Shown: positions 15,873 through 25,355, counted from the stretch's first letter. The stretch: DNA of 46,526 bases from Terrisporobacter mayombei (GCF_014333445.1 NZ_JACRYU010000009.1:1-46526), one strand, 5' to 3'. Numbers and translations are program-made. The notes: a model not told the origin generated them from the letters alone.

Positions 15873-18392
15873 CTATTTTTCTATTTCCCTTAATCTTTCT
15901 GTCACACTTCTTTTGCTACTAAATTTATAAACTAAACTAGGTGTAATTAAACATACTACAAATATTAATGTTATCATACTTAAAAGTGGTACTGTAGGGA
16001 ATACAAATACTGCGTAGTCTGCAATTTTTTTAGTTAGCTCTGATATCACGTATATAATACCCACTCCTAAAGTACTTATCAATAAAGTAGTAATACCTCC
16101 ATAATATAAACCTTCTAAAGTTAACATCTTTTTGATTTGCTTCTTAGTCATCCCTATACTTTCCATGACTGCTAGCTCTTTTAATCTTACGTTTACTCCT
16201 GTTATCATCACATTTATAAAGTTTAGAAGTCCTATAAAAATCAAGATAATTGCCATTCCTCCGCCTAAAATATTCATTACCATAGAAGTATTATTGAATT
16301 CTTTAGTTTGAGTAGTCTTTGAATCCATGTATAATCCTCTAGTATCCGATATTTTCATTAATTTAGATTTAACAGCTTCATCATATTTCTCATCAATATT
16401 TATGTATAATAAGTATCCTATATAGTTCTTATCTAATTTTTCTAAAGCATACTGACTTATAAACATACTTGGTATTCCCAACTCATTATCTGGTACATCT
16501 GCTAATAAATGAACTTCATCGCTAAACAATTTTGTATTAAAAGTCATTGAATCATTATCTTTATTTCTAAGAGTTATTTTTTCTCCTGATATATTTCTAT
16601 CTTCCTCATTGTAGTAGAAATTATTAACTAGAGCTAGTTTACCTTCTTTAAAAGCATCTACATCTATTTTATCTTTAGTTTTTTCATTGTATCTTTCTAT
16701 TATCTCATCATCTATTCCTATAATATTTGGCGATAATCTTGATGGATCTTTCTCAATATCTTCTAGCAACTTATTCAGCCCTTCTTCGTCTCCAGGAGCA
16801 AATCTCTCATATCCACCTTTTAATGCAGGTAGCAATAATTTTTCATTGTAATCCAGTTGTAGTTTTCCTAGATTTATCTTACTTACACTTTCTACTCCGT
16901 CCATTTTTTTTATTTGACTTATTAAATCATTATCTATTTTATCTTGTGCTACTTGAATATTTTGAATTTCAAAATCATTATTTACATATCTATCTATATA
17001 ATTTTCTACACTCAAGCTTTTTATAAAAGTATTTACACTTAAGAAAGTGATACATCCCATAAATAATGATAAAAAAACTAAAGTAGCACGTTTTTTATCT
17101 CTAAAAACATTGTACCATGCCATTTTGTAAAGCTTTCCACCATTAGTAGATTTTCTTTTTTTATTTTTTTTACTTTGCTTAGTTCCACTGTATCTTAAAG
17201 CTTCTGTTGGTGATATATTACTTGCTATTTTAGCTGGCTTCCTACAACTTAAATTAACTGTAAGTAATGAAAATAATGCTGCTCCTATAAATATTACAGG
17301 ATTAAAGGATACATCTCTCGGCATGGCACTCATATAAACCCCGCCAGAAAAAGTACTCATGGCCATTGGTACTATTCCAAAAGATACTATCGCTCCAAGA
17401 GCTAAACCTATAGGTATTCCTATTAAAGATAATCTTAATGCTTGTCCCTTTACTATCTTTTTAATTTGTTTAGGTGAAGTTCCTATAGTTTTTATTAGAC
17501 CGTAGAAGTTTATATCCTTAGTTACTGCTATATACATTATATTGTAAATTAGTAAGTATCCACTAAATACTATAAATAAGCCTATCATTCCTATAGTTCC
17601 AACGGTGATCATAGCTACTTCACTAGAATCATTATTGGCATCATAATTAAAAGTAAACTCTTGATTCTTATTTAAGTGTACTTTTGATTTTAATATATCT
17701 ATTGCTTCAGACTTGTACTTATTTTTCAAGGTAAAAGTTAAAAATCCATTGTCACCTACATTTAAATTATTATTTTTTATATATTTATCTGATACCACTA
17801 AAAAGCCAGTATCTTCAAAGAATGAATAAGTCTTATAAGTTCCACTTAATGTAAATTGTTTTTCTAAAGTATTACCATTTGCATCTTTATATTTTAGTTT
17901 TATATTGTCTCCTATTTTTGTATTCTTTTTTCCTAAAAACTCTAAAGCTTTTTGCGATGCCATTATTTCATTAGGTTTCGTTGGATAAGTACCTTCTATG
18001 TTACTTATAGCTGGTGTAATTTGTTTTTCCCAATTTTCTTCATCATAATATTTTAAAACTATTTTTAATTTATCTTTATCTAATTGTTTATCAATTACTT
18101 TTCCAACTGTAATTTCTTTACCAATGGAAGTAGTTATTCCTAAATTCTCTATTTCTTTTATTTGACTTTCCTTTGGATAATTTAAAATAGTAGTTGCTGT
18201 AGTTTCTGCAAGTCTTGTATTCATTACTTGATAATTTTTTACAAAACTGGCTCCTATACTAAATACAGAAGATATCATAAAAGTAGTAAGTACTATAGCT
18301 AAAACTACAAACATGTTTCTAGTTTTATTAGACCTTATAGAAGAGTTCGTCATCCTTTTTATTATATCTTTATTATTATTTCCAAATTTCAA
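15873..18392 (-). CDS. FtsX/MacB-type ABC transporter permease
   Basis: An 839-residue permease made of two repeats, each an N-terminal helix, a large extracytoplasmic domain and three further helices: helices near 27-50, 265-290, 320-345 and 363-380; extracellular about 51-260; then a second helix near 440-460, extracellular about 465-690 and helices near 695-840. The FtsX core motif ..FYGLIKTIGTSPKQIKK and ..LKELAVMESIGMTKKQIKK appears in each half. This eight-helix layout differs from the ten-helix BceB type. It stops 3 nt after its ATPase begins the unit (18396). Probable export or removal of membrane-active peptides or lipoproteins. Confidence 0.9.
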   Translation of the reverse strand: MKFGNNNKDIIKRMTNSSIRSNKTRNMFVVLAIVLTTFMISSVFSIGASFVKNYQVMNTRLAETTATTILNYPKESQIKEIENLGITTSIGKEITVGKVIDKQLDKDKLKIVLKYYDEENWEKQITPAISNIEGTYPTKPNEIMASQKALEFLGKKNTKIGDNIKLKYKDANGNTLEKQFTLSGTYKTYSFFEDTGFLVVSDKYIKNNNLNVGDNGFLTFTLKNKYKSEAIDILKSKVHLNKNQEFTFNYDANNDSSEVAMITVGTIGMIGLFIVFSGYLLIYNIMYIAVTKDINFYGLIKTIGTSPKQIKKIVKGQALRLSLIGIPIGLALGAIVSFGIVPMAMSTFSGGVYMSAMPRDVSFNPVIFIGAALFSLLTVNLSCRKPAKIASNISPTEALRYSGTKQSKKNKKRKSTNGGKLYKMAWYNVFRDKKRATLVFLSLFMGCITFLSVNTFIKSLSVENYIDRYVNNDFEIQNIQVAQDKIDNDLISQIKKMDGVESVSKINLGKLQLDYNEKLLLPALKGGYERFAPGDEEGLNKLLEDIEKDPSRLSPNIIGIDDEIIERYNEKTKDKIDVDAFKEGKLALVNNFYYNEEDRNISGEKITLRNKDNDSMTFNTKLFSDEVHLLADVPDNELGIPSMFISQYALEKLDKNYIGYLLYINIDEKYDEAVKSKLMKISDTRGLYMDSKTTQTKEFNNTSMVMNILGGGMAIILIFIGLLNFINVMITGVNVRLKELAVMESIGMTKKQIKKMLTLEGLYYGGITTLLISTLGVGIIYVISELTKKIADYAVFVFPTVPLLSMITLIFVVCLITPSLVYKFSSKRSVTERLREIEK

Positions 18393-18395
18393 CTT

Positions 18396-19070
18396 CTACT
18401 CCCCCTTTACCACTCTTCCATCTTCTATTCTTATTATCCTATCAGCAAGTTGTGCGATTTCTTCATTATGTGTAATCATAACCATGGTTTGATTAAATTT
18501 TTGAGAAGTCATTTTTAATAGCCCTATTACATCCATACTTGTCTTACTGTCAAGATTTCCAGTGGGCTCATCAGCTAAGATTATAGCTGGCTTTGTAGCT
18601 AAAGCTCTAGCTATTGCCACTCTTTGCTGTTGACCTCCAGATAAATTATTTGGCATATTTGCTAATTTATCTTTAAGTCCTAAAGTATTTATTATTGAAT
18701 TAACATATTCTTCATCGATTTTCATTCCATCTAGTTCTATTGGAAGAACTATATTTTCATAAACATTTAATATTTGAACTAAGTTATAATTTTGAAAGAT
18801 AAATCCTATGTTTCTTCTTCTAAAAATAGTTATTTCTTCATCATTCATATTACTTAATTTTTTATCATTTATATAAACTTCTCCACTAGTTAATTTATCT
18901 AGACCACCTAGCATATTTAAAAGTGTGGATTTACCACTTCCAGATGTTCCAACTATAGCAACAAATTGTCCTTCTTTTATTTCTATGCTTACATCATCTA
19001 GTGCTTTAACTATATTTGGCTCTTGACCATATATTTTTATTAAATTTTCAGCTTTTAATATACTCATCAT
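18396..19070 (-). CDS. MacB/LolD-type ABC transporter ATP-binding protein
   Basis: A 224-residue ATPase with Walker A GTSGSGKST, Q-loop IGFIFQNYNLV, signature LSGGQQQR, Walker B IILADEPTGNLDSKT and H-loop ITHNEE. The ADEPTGNLD form is typical of the MacB/LolD/FtsE/BceA class that partners FtsX-type permeases. Two ATGs follow GAGGTGG; the second is equally possible. It is the first gene of the exporter unit, downstream of the promoter with direct repeats at 19094-19131. Confidence 0.93.
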   Translation of the reverse strand: MMSILKAENLIKIYGQEPNIVKALDDVSIEIKEGQFVAIVGTSGSGKSTLLNMLGGLDKLTSGEVYINDKKLSNMNDEEITIFRRRNIGFIFQNYNLVQILNVYENIVLPIELDGMKIDEEYVNSIINTLGLKDKLANMPNNLSGGQQQRVAIARALATKPAIILADEPTGNLDSKTSMDVIGLLKMTSQKFNQTMVMITHNEEIAQLADRIIRIEDGRVVKGE

Positions 19071-19093
19071 TCCACCTCAGTTTTAATTTTATA

Positions 19094-19131
19094 TTTATAT
19101 AATAAACAAAACTTGTGACAAACTTCTGACA
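19094..19131 (-). promoter_or_regulatory. exporter promoter with 11-bp direct repeats (candidate response-regulator site)
   Basis: On the minus strand there is -35 TTGTCA (19116-19121), a 16-bp spacer and -10 TATAAA (19094-19099). Overlapping and upstream of the -35 are two adjacent 11-bp direct repeats, TGTCAGAAGTT (19121-19131) and TGTCACAAGTT (19110-19120). OmpR-family regulators typically bind tandem repeats of this period, so control by the response regulator at 15104-15778 is inferred. Confidence 0.6.
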
Positions 19132-19195
19132 GAATTGAAAATTTTTCTTCCAATAAGAAAGTGATGAGTACTTCTCCTCATATAAACTAGGACAC

Positions 19196-19229
19196 TAAAA
19201 AAGTTGCCTATATTAAGGGCAACTTTCTA
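19196..19229 (-). terminator. terminator of the PH-domain gene pair
   Basis: The hairpin AAGTTGCC / GGCAACTT is followed on the minus strand by TTTTTT, 10 bp after the stop at 19240. Confidence 0.85.
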
Positions 19230-19239
19230 ATCTTAATTA

Positions 19240-20736
19240 CTATACTATACTTAGTATCTTATTCTTTAATTCTTCAAATAAAACCTCATCATAATAACCT
19301 ATAGTTTTAATTGCATTACCGAAACTGGCTAAAATATAAATTTTACCATGGCATAAATTAAATCTAGAACTTATAGGACCTTTTTTTATATTTATATACT
19401 GAACCTTTTTATATTTTATAATACTAATATTCTTAGAGAAAATCCCCTGTGAAATGGCCACATTTTCTTTTCCCATATAAAATCCATAAGTAATATATGA
19501 CATATAAGCGATTAAAATTAGTAATAAAAACACTACTATATTTATGCCTACTAATAGTGAAGTATCTATTCCAAAGTTTAATTTATAAATAATGTACATT
19601 ATTAAAGAAATAATCATAGTTACTATAATAGTCTCAGCAATTTTTATTTTATAATAATTTTTATCCTGTCTTGCTAATATTAATTCTTCACCTACTCTGA
19701 ACTCTGGAAGTAATGTATTTATATACTTTAGAAAATTTTCTTTTGTGCTACATAGTAAAATTTGTGACCCTTCTGACTCATCATCTCCTACACCTATGGT
19801 AGATATATCAACTTGATATCTTTCAAAAATTCTACAGAAAATAGGTTGTTTAATATTTATAGCATTAATTCTATTTATAGGAATAGTAAATTTCCTCTTC
19901 TTTAATAATCCATAACTAATATATAACTTATCTTCTAATCTTTTTATTGAAAATTTATAATATTTTATTAAATCTCCTATAAAAAACTTTATTATACTCC
20001 ATAAAGATGTAATTATTAGTAGTAGTGATATTATCTCCCCAGACTCATCAGCTTTAGTTGCTATAAATAAAGTAAATATAAAAACACCTAAACCAAATAT
20101 AAATCCAAAAATAGAAAAATTATAAAAACAATGTTTTAATATATCATTACTAGAAAAAACTATATCATAATCTATTTCTTCATCATGTAAATAATTATAT
20201 TGTCTATTTTCACTATCCTCATTGTAATTCAATTTGTTCCTTTGTTTTTCAATACATTCTATAGTTTCAAGCTTCATAAGCTTTTCAATATTATATTTAA
20301 ATTCATAAGCATCTTTTCTAGAAAGAACTATTTCTATATCTGTAGTATCTGCTGTAGACAAACTATCTGTATCAATTTTTATTTTATATGTTCCTATAAT
20401 TCTTTCAAAAATATTTTGTTCCAAATTTATATTGGCAATATTTTTAATTCCATAAGTATTAATCTTTGAATTTATAGTATTTCTTTGTACTATTATTGTA
20501 TTTTCTTCAATATTTATAAAAGTTTTAGACCAAATAAAAGTATTATAAATTAAAATAAATAACAGAAATACTACTACTCCAAAAAATATTAATATAATAC
20601 TTATAAAATCATTGTGTAATACCATATCTTTTACATTATCTATATCTGTAATCATAATAAAAAACAAAAATGAAATTATCCACCATGTTTTTTCTACAAT
20701 GATACTAGGATGACATCTAAATCTATCTTCTTTCAT
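19240..20736 (-). CDS. membrane protein with bacterial PH domains (YdbT-like)
   Basis: A 498-residue membrane protein with paired helices near 15-65, 205-260 and 370-420, and repeated bacterial PH (bPH2) domains with motifs such as KKRKFTIPINRINAINIKQP, GVGDDESEGSQILLCS and KKVQYINIKKGPISSRF. Size and layout match Bacillus YdbT, which pairs with YdbS. AGGGGG lies 5 nt before the ATG, and the gene follows its partner by 15 bp. In B. subtilis ydbST belongs to the sigma-W cell-envelope stress set. A related protective role here is inferred from family and neighbourhood. Confidence 0.82.
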   Translation of the reverse strand: MKEDRFRCHPSIIVEKTWWIISFLFFIMITDIDNVKDMVLHNDFISIILIFFGVVVFLLFILIYNTFIWSKTFINIEENTIIVQRNTINSKINTYGIKNIANINLEQNIFERIIGTYKIKIDTDSLSTADTTDIEIVLSRKDAYEFKYNIEKLMKLETIECIEKQRNKLNYNEDSENRQYNYLHDEEIDYDIVFSSNDILKHCFYNFSIFGFIFGLGVFIFTLFIATKADESGEIISLLLIITSLWSIIKFFIGDLIKYYKFSIKRLEDKLYISYGLLKKRKFTIPINRINAINIKQPIFCRIFERYQVDISTIGVGDDESEGSQILLCSTKENFLKYINTLLPEFRVGEELILARQDKNYYKIKIAETIIVTMIISLIMYIIYKLNFGIDTSLLVGINIVVFLLLILIAYMSYITYGFYMGKENVAISQGIFSKNISIIKYKKVQYINIKKGPISSRFNLCHGKIYILASFGNAIKTIGYYDEVLFEELKNKILSIV

Positions 20737-20751
20737 ATATGCCCCCTATTC

Positions 20752-21240
20752 TTACAAATCATCTCTATTTTGTATTTTTGATTCTATTGCAATTTTATTG
20801 ATTTTATCTTTAAGCGAATTTGAAATAAGATGAGATTTTTTATCTTCTAAAAATCTTATAGTAACATCTCCTCCAGCAGTAGTTACTATTACCTTAGACA
20901 AGTTAAACATCCTATCTATAGGACCTTTTTTAATGGATATTTTATGAAGTCTCTCAATAGGAACTATATTTCTTTCTATGAACAAAAATCCTTCCTTAAT
21001 ATCTATGCAATCATCTGTAATAGAATATCTATATCTTTCATATCTAATTTTAGGAGAAATAAGTAAATAAATTATATTTAATAATTCTAAAACTAACATA
21101 ATAATTTTTACTATTCTAGGCAATCTTTCCCCAAATATAAACCACACTCCTAATAAAATTCCGCTCAAAATTAAAACTTGAACTAAGGTAGCAATAAACA
21201 TACATCCTATAGCTCCCTTGCTTAACTTCTCATACTCCAC
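20752..21240 (-). CDS. membrane protein with bacterial PH domain (YdbS-like)
   Basis: A 162-residue protein with two N-terminal helices (about 10-35 and 38-62) followed by one bPH2 domain with RYSITDDCIDIKEGFLF and ERLHKISIKKGPIDRMFNL. This is the layout of YdbS. GTG at 21240 is supported by GGAGGAG 6 nt upstream. First gene of the ydbST-like pair. Confidence 0.82.
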   Translation of the reverse strand: MEYEKLSKGAIGCMFIATLVQVLILSGILLGVWFIFGERLPRIVKIIMLVLELLNIIYLLISPKIRYERYRYSITDDCIDIKEGFLFIERNIVPIERLHKISIKKGPIDRMFNLSKVIVTTAGGDVTIRFLEDKKSHLISNSLKDKINKIAIESKIQNRDDL

Positions 21241-21400
21241 GATACTCTCCTCCTAAAATCATATTAATATTTAACTCATAAATAAAAATTAGTTTATTTA
21301 TCATATACTATCATAAAAAAATTAAACATTTGCCTTACATAAAAAAATGTAACTATAATGTAATTATTGTAAAATAATTACAACTTATCTAAATAATATA

Positions 21401-21427
21401 AAAGGCACTTCATATTGAAGTGCCTTT
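21401..21427. terminator. terminator of the secreted acidic protein gene
   Basis: AAAGGCACTTCA / TGAAGTGCCTTT is a perfect 12-bp stem with a 3-nt loop. It lies 23 bp after the minus-strand stop at 21450. Confidence 0.85.
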
Positions 21428-21449
21428 CCTATCATAGTATCTATTTATA

Positions 21450-22025
21450 TTATTTTAATAATTCTAAGTATCCAGATGGATGGAATGAATATATTGATCC
21501 ATTATCTTTATCTACTAAGTAAGCCATATCTGTTTCTACATTTGGTAAGAATACATATCCTCTTATTCCATTTGCTTTTATTAAATCATAAGTATTTTCA
21601 TCACCTTGGTATGTAAATGTAAAATCAGCACCTTGCACTTGGCTTGTATATTGAGATAAAAATGCTTCAGCTTCTGATTTAGTCATTCCTTTATCTTCTT
21701 GATCTTCTTTATTTTCATCAGTTATCGCTTCATCAGATGGTTTAGCTTCATCAGATGGCTTAATAGTTTCTTCAACTTTAACTTCTTCTTTAGATACAGA
21801 TTCTTCTTTATGTACAACTTGTTCTTCTTGAACAGGTACTTTAACTTCTTCTTTTTCTTCTATTTGATCTATATTTTCATTTAATGATTCTACTTTGTTA
21901 GTTGTTTCAACTTTTACTGGTGTAGATTCTTCTTTTGTATCCTTTGCAAAACTTGTAGTTGTAACTGGTCTTAATAATAATGCTCCTGATATTAATAATG
22001 TTATTGCTATAATTCCTTTTTTCAT
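21450..22025 (-). CDS. secreted Lys/Glu-rich protein of unknown function
   Basis: A 191-residue protein with a clear Sec signal peptide (MKKGIIAITLLISGALLL, then cleavage near TSFA). A long low-complexity acidic linker (about 35-115) is rich in Glu, Lys and Val and contains the tandem KPSDEAKPSDEA. The folded-looking C-terminus (about 118-191) contains GADFTFTYQGDENTYDLIKA and YLVDKDNGSIYSFHPSGYLE. It has no sortase motif or lipobox. ATG at 22025 has GAGGAAG 8-11 nt upstream; TTG at 22031 is a possible alternative. I do not recognise the C-terminal domain. Confidence 0.7.
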   Translation of the reverse strand: MKKGIIAITLLISGALLLRPVTTTSFAKDTKEESTPVKVETTNKVESLNENIDQIEEKEEVKVPVQEEQVVHKEESVSKEEVKVEETIKPSDEAKPSDEAITDENKEDQEDKGMTKSEAEAFLSQYTSQVQGADFTFTYQGDENTYDLIKANGIRGYVFLPNVETDMAYLVDKDNGSIYSFHPSGYLELLK

Positions 22026-22157
22026 TTTCAACACTTCCTCTATAAGTATATTTTTTATTTATAATTGCTTTAATTTATTTTTATTTGTTTTATTTTGTAT
22101 TTATTTGCTTTGTTTATATTATTATAATAACATCTAATATTTAATAATTACAGTTAC

Positions 22158-22266
22158 ACGTCTGTTACCTGCGATTACAAAACAGTAACAGACAAAGTGA
22201 CAAAATGTTACTATTTTATATGAAGTGGATCGCCCATGCAGTGGCTTAAGCGAAGCCACTTTTTTA
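22158..22266 (+). ncRNA. candidate small RNA ending in an orphan terminator
   Basis: The plus strand carries two hairpins with no plus-strand gene nearby. One is GTCTGTTACCTG / CAGTAACAGAC (22160-22171 with 22183-22193; one bulged C). The other is a strong terminator AGTGGCTT / AAGCCACT followed by TTTTTT (22240-22265). The flanking genes are both minus-strand. A TATAAT lies upstream at about 22120 but its -35 is poor. An alternative is that the first inverted repeat is an operator for the secreted-protein gene. Confidence 0.3.
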
Positions 22267-22279
22267 TTTGTATTTTGAG

Positions 22280-22335
22280 ATAAAAAAAGAAACTACCTCT
22301 TCAAATGATTTAAAATCATTTCTAGGTAGCCTCTT
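22280..22335 (-). terminator. terminator of adhE
   Basis: On the minus strand a long hairpin (outer CTACCT / AGGTAG, inner AAATGATTT / AAATCATTT) is followed by TTTCTTTTTTT, 27 bp after the adhE stop. Confidence 0.8.
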
Positions 22336-22361
22336 TATCTTATATATTAACTTTTAATAAA

Positions 22362-25031
22362 TTATTTTTTAGATGTTGATTCTACTTGTTCTTTTTTCTC
22401 TTTTGAATCTTCATCAAATTTTAATTTATAGAATTCTTCTTCTCCGTAGTAAGCTTTTAAGTACATTTCTTTTATTTCTGAGAATAATGGATATCTTGGA
22501 TTAGCGCCTGTGCACTGATCATCAAATGCTTGCTCTACCATTTCATCTAAATGCTCTAAGAATACTTTTTCATCTATACCCCACTCTTTTATAGTTTCTG
22601 GTATATTTACTTTAGCTTTTAACTCTTTTATTTTTAATTGTAACTTATCAAATTTTTCTTGATCATCTTTTCCTTCTATTCCTATGAAAGTAGCAATTTC
22701 TGCATATCTTTGTAACATGTTTGGATATTCATATTGTGGGAATGTACCCATTTTTCTTGGAGCCGAACTTACGTTGAAATCTAATACTAAGTTTATTAAT
22801 AATGCATTTGCTACACCATGTGGTATATGGTGGAATGCACCCAGTTTATGAGCAAGGGAGTGACAAACACCTAAGAATGCATTTGCAAAGGCCATACCTG
22901 CCATTGTTGAAGCATGAGCCATTTTTTCTCTTGCCTTAGGATCATTAGCACCTTTTTCATAAGCTCTTGGTAAATATTCAAATATAGATTTAGTAGCTTG
23001 CAAAGCTAACCCATCTGTAAATTCAGTTTGAAGCATAGCTGCATAAGCTTCTAAAGCATGTGTCAATGCATCTATACCAGAAGCAGCAGTTAATCCTTTT
23101 GGTTGATTCATCATCATATCTGCATCTACTATAGCCATAGTTGGCATTAATTCATAATCTGCAAGTGGATATTTATGACCAGTTTCATCATCTGTTATAA
23201 CTGCAAATGGAGTGACTTCTGAACCAGTTCCTGAAGAAGTTGGTATTGCAACCATCATAGCTTTTTGCCCCATTTTAGGGAATGTATATACTCTCTTTCT
23301 TATATCCATGAATCTCATAGCTAAATCCATGAAATCTACTTCTGGATATTCGTACATAACCCACATTATTTTTGCTGCATCCATTGCAGATCCACCACCG
23401 ATTGCTATTATGCAGTCAGGTTGGAATGATGTTAATTGTTCTGCACCTTTTTTAGCAGTACTTAATGTTGGGTCTGGTTTGACTTCATAGAATGTAGTAT
23501 GTTTTATGACCATTTCATCTAATGCATCTGTTACAGGCTTTGTATACCCATTAGCATATAAGAATTCATCAGTTACTATGAATACTTTTTTGCAATCATA
23601 GTATTGTTTTCCTAATTCTTTTATAGCTACACCTAAGCACCCTTTTTTAATATAAGTTTTAGCTGGTGATCTAAACCAAAGCATATTCTCTCTCCTTTCA
23701 GCCACTGTTTTTGTATTCAATAACTGAAGTGGCCCAACTTGACCAGAGAAAGAGTTATTTCCCCAAGAACCACAACCTAATGTTAACGATGGTGCTAATT
23801 TAAAGTTATATAAATCTCCTATACCACCTTGAGCTGATGGCGTATTAACTAGTATACGACAAGTTTTCATTTCATTTTGGAATTTTTCAAGTTTTTCTCT
23901 GTTATTTACTACATCTAAGTAAATTCCCGCTGTATGTCCAATTCCCCCATCCTTAACAAGTTGATCTGCTTTTTTTATAGCATCATCAAAATCTTTTGAT
24001 TTATACATTGATAACAATGGGAATAATTTTTCGTGTGCTAACGGTTCTGATATGTCTGTTGATGTGGCTTCTCCTATTATTAATTTTGTATCTTGAGGAA
24101 CTTCAAATCCAGCTTCTTCAGCTATTTCTATAGCTGGTCTACCTACTAATTTAGCATTCATAGTTCCATTAGGTCCTAATACTATTTTCTTTAATTTATT
24201 TAATTCTTCTCCCTGTGGTATATAAGATTTTCTAGATATAAACTCTTTTTTAACTTCGTCATATATAGAAGAGTCAACTATTACTGATTGTTCTGATGCA
24301 CATATTGTTCCATTGTCGAATGTTTTTGAATGTATTATAGAAGATACAGCCATTTTTATATCACATGAAGAATCAAGTATTATTGGTGTATTCCCTGAGC
24401 CAACCCCTATAGCAGGCTTTCCTGATGAGTAAGCAGCTTTAACCATTCCTGGTCCACCTGTAGCTAATATCATATCAGCTTCTTTCATAATTTCCCCTGA
24501 TAGTTCTACTGATGGTTCATCTATCCATCCTATTATATTTTTTGGTGCTCCTGCTTTTACTGCTGCATCTAAAACTACTTTAGCTGCTTCAATTGTACAT
24601 TTTTTTGCTCTTGGATGTGGAGAAAATACTATACCATTTCTAGTTTTTAAAGCTATTAAGCTTTTAAATATTGCTGTTGATGTAGGATTTGTAGTTGGAA
24701 CTATACCTGCCAATACACCTATTGGTTCATATATCTTTGTAATTCCAAAACCTTCATCTTTTTCTATTACTCCACAAGTTTTAGTATCTTTATAAGTGTT
24801 GTATATGTACTCAGATGCATAATGATTTTTTATAACCTTATCTTCTGCAACACCTATTCCAGTTTCTTCAACTGCCATTTTGGCAAGATATATTCTACGT
24901 TTATTAGCCTCCATCGCTGCCTCAAAAAATATCTTATCTACTTGTTCCTGTGTAAATTTAGCAAATTCAGCTTGTGCTTTTCTTACTTTCTCCATTTCTT
25001 GTTTTAATGTTTCAACATTATTTACCATCAT
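22362..25031 (-). CDS. adhE: bifunctional acetaldehyde-CoA / alcohol dehydrogenase
   Basis: An 889-residue AdhE that reduces acetyl-CoA to acetaldehyde and then to ethanol, reoxidising two NADH. The aldehyde dehydrogenase half (1-440) has catalytic Cys244 in NGTICASEQ. The iron-dependent alcohol dehydrogenase half (about 455-860) has IAIGGGSAMDAAK and the metal-binding HSLAHKLGAFHHIPHG. Length matches the family, which forms spirosome filaments. AGGAGAT precedes two consecutive ATGs. It is monocistronic with a long AT-rich upstream region. Confidence 0.97.
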   Translation of the reverse strand: MMVNNVETLKQEMEKVRKAQAEFAKFTQEQVDKIFFEAAMEANKRRIYLAKMAVEETGIGVAEDKVIKNHYASEYIYNTYKDTKTCGVIEKDEGFGITKIYEPIGVLAGIVPTTNPTSTAIFKSLIALKTRNGIVFSPHPRAKKCTIEAAKVVLDAAVKAGAPKNIIGWIDEPSVELSGEIMKEADMILATGGPGMVKAAYSSGKPAIGVGSGNTPIILDSSCDIKMAVSSIIHSKTFDNGTICASEQSVIVDSSIYDEVKKEFISRKSYIPQGEELNKLKKIVLGPNGTMNAKLVGRPAIEIAEEAGFEVPQDTKLIIGEATSTDISEPLAHEKLFPLLSMYKSKDFDDAIKKADQLVKDGGIGHTAGIYLDVVNNREKLEKFQNEMKTCRILVNTPSAQGGIGDLYNFKLAPSLTLGCGSWGNNSFSGQVGPLQLLNTKTVAERRENMLWFRSPAKTYIKKGCLGVAIKELGKQYYDCKKVFIVTDEFLYANGYTKPVTDALDEMVIKHTTFYEVKPDPTLSTAKKGAEQLTSFQPDCIIAIGGGSAMDAAKIMWVMYEYPEVDFMDLAMRFMDIRKRVYTFPKMGQKAMMVAIPTSSGTGSEVTPFAVITDDETGHKYPLADYELMPTMAIVDADMMMNQPKGLTAASGIDALTHALEAYAAMLQTEFTDGLALQATKSIFEYLPRAYEKGANDPKAREKMAHASTMAGMAFANAFLGVCHSLAHKLGAFHHIPHGVANALLINLVLDFNVSSAPRKMGTFPQYEYPNMLQRYAEIATFIGIEGKDDQEKFDKLQLKIKELKAKVNIPETIKEWGIDEKVFLEHLDEMVEQAFDDQCTGANPRYPLFSEIKEMYLKAYYGEEEFYKLKFDEDSKEKKEQVESTSKK

Positions 25032-25136
25032 ATATTCAACTATCTCCTTTTATTTTTTGGACTTAGCTGATTGATTCCATCTTGATATTAAAATCATAGC
25101 ACAACTTATGAGTAAAATAAAACTAATTTTTGTATA

Positions 25137-25215
25137 TATTTTTTTTAACAATCTCCTATTTTACTTTACTATTTTTAGTTAATTTATTATTTTACTTTAT
25201 TATTTTTTTAACAAC
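25137..25215 (-). promoter_or_regulatory. adhE upstream region with direct repeats
   Basis: Two copies of TATTTTACTTTAYTATTTTT (25157-25176 and 25188-25207) lie 31 bp apart, about three helical turns. Two TTGTTAAAAAAA segments (minus strand, near 25143 and 25206) lie about 63 bp apart. TTGTTAA is the half-site of clostridial Rex operators, but no full TTGTTAA-4-TTAACAA palindrome is present. The remainder of 25032-25336 shows no gene. Confidence 0.35.
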
Positions 25216-25336
25216 AATTAGCTATAACTTTAATAAAAATTTAACCTTTTTAATTTAATAAACAATAATAAAAATCATTTATTTTCACTTTAAGTAGTCA
25301 AAAATTTTATATGCTAAATAAATGAAATAAGTAAAA

Positions 25337-25355
25337 TATAATTTCCTTACAATTA
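25337..25355 (-). repeat. post-terminator motif, copy 1
   Basis: The minus-strand motif ATTGTAAGGAAATTATAT directly follows the T run of the MATE-gene terminator. Identical 18-nt cores lie at 27764 and 44531, again directly after terminators of minus-strand genes. Confidence 0.65.

Noticed and set aside
25137..25215. Rex operator upstream of adhE
   Set aside because: Only TTGTTAA half-sites are present; no full palindrome with a 4-nt centre was found.
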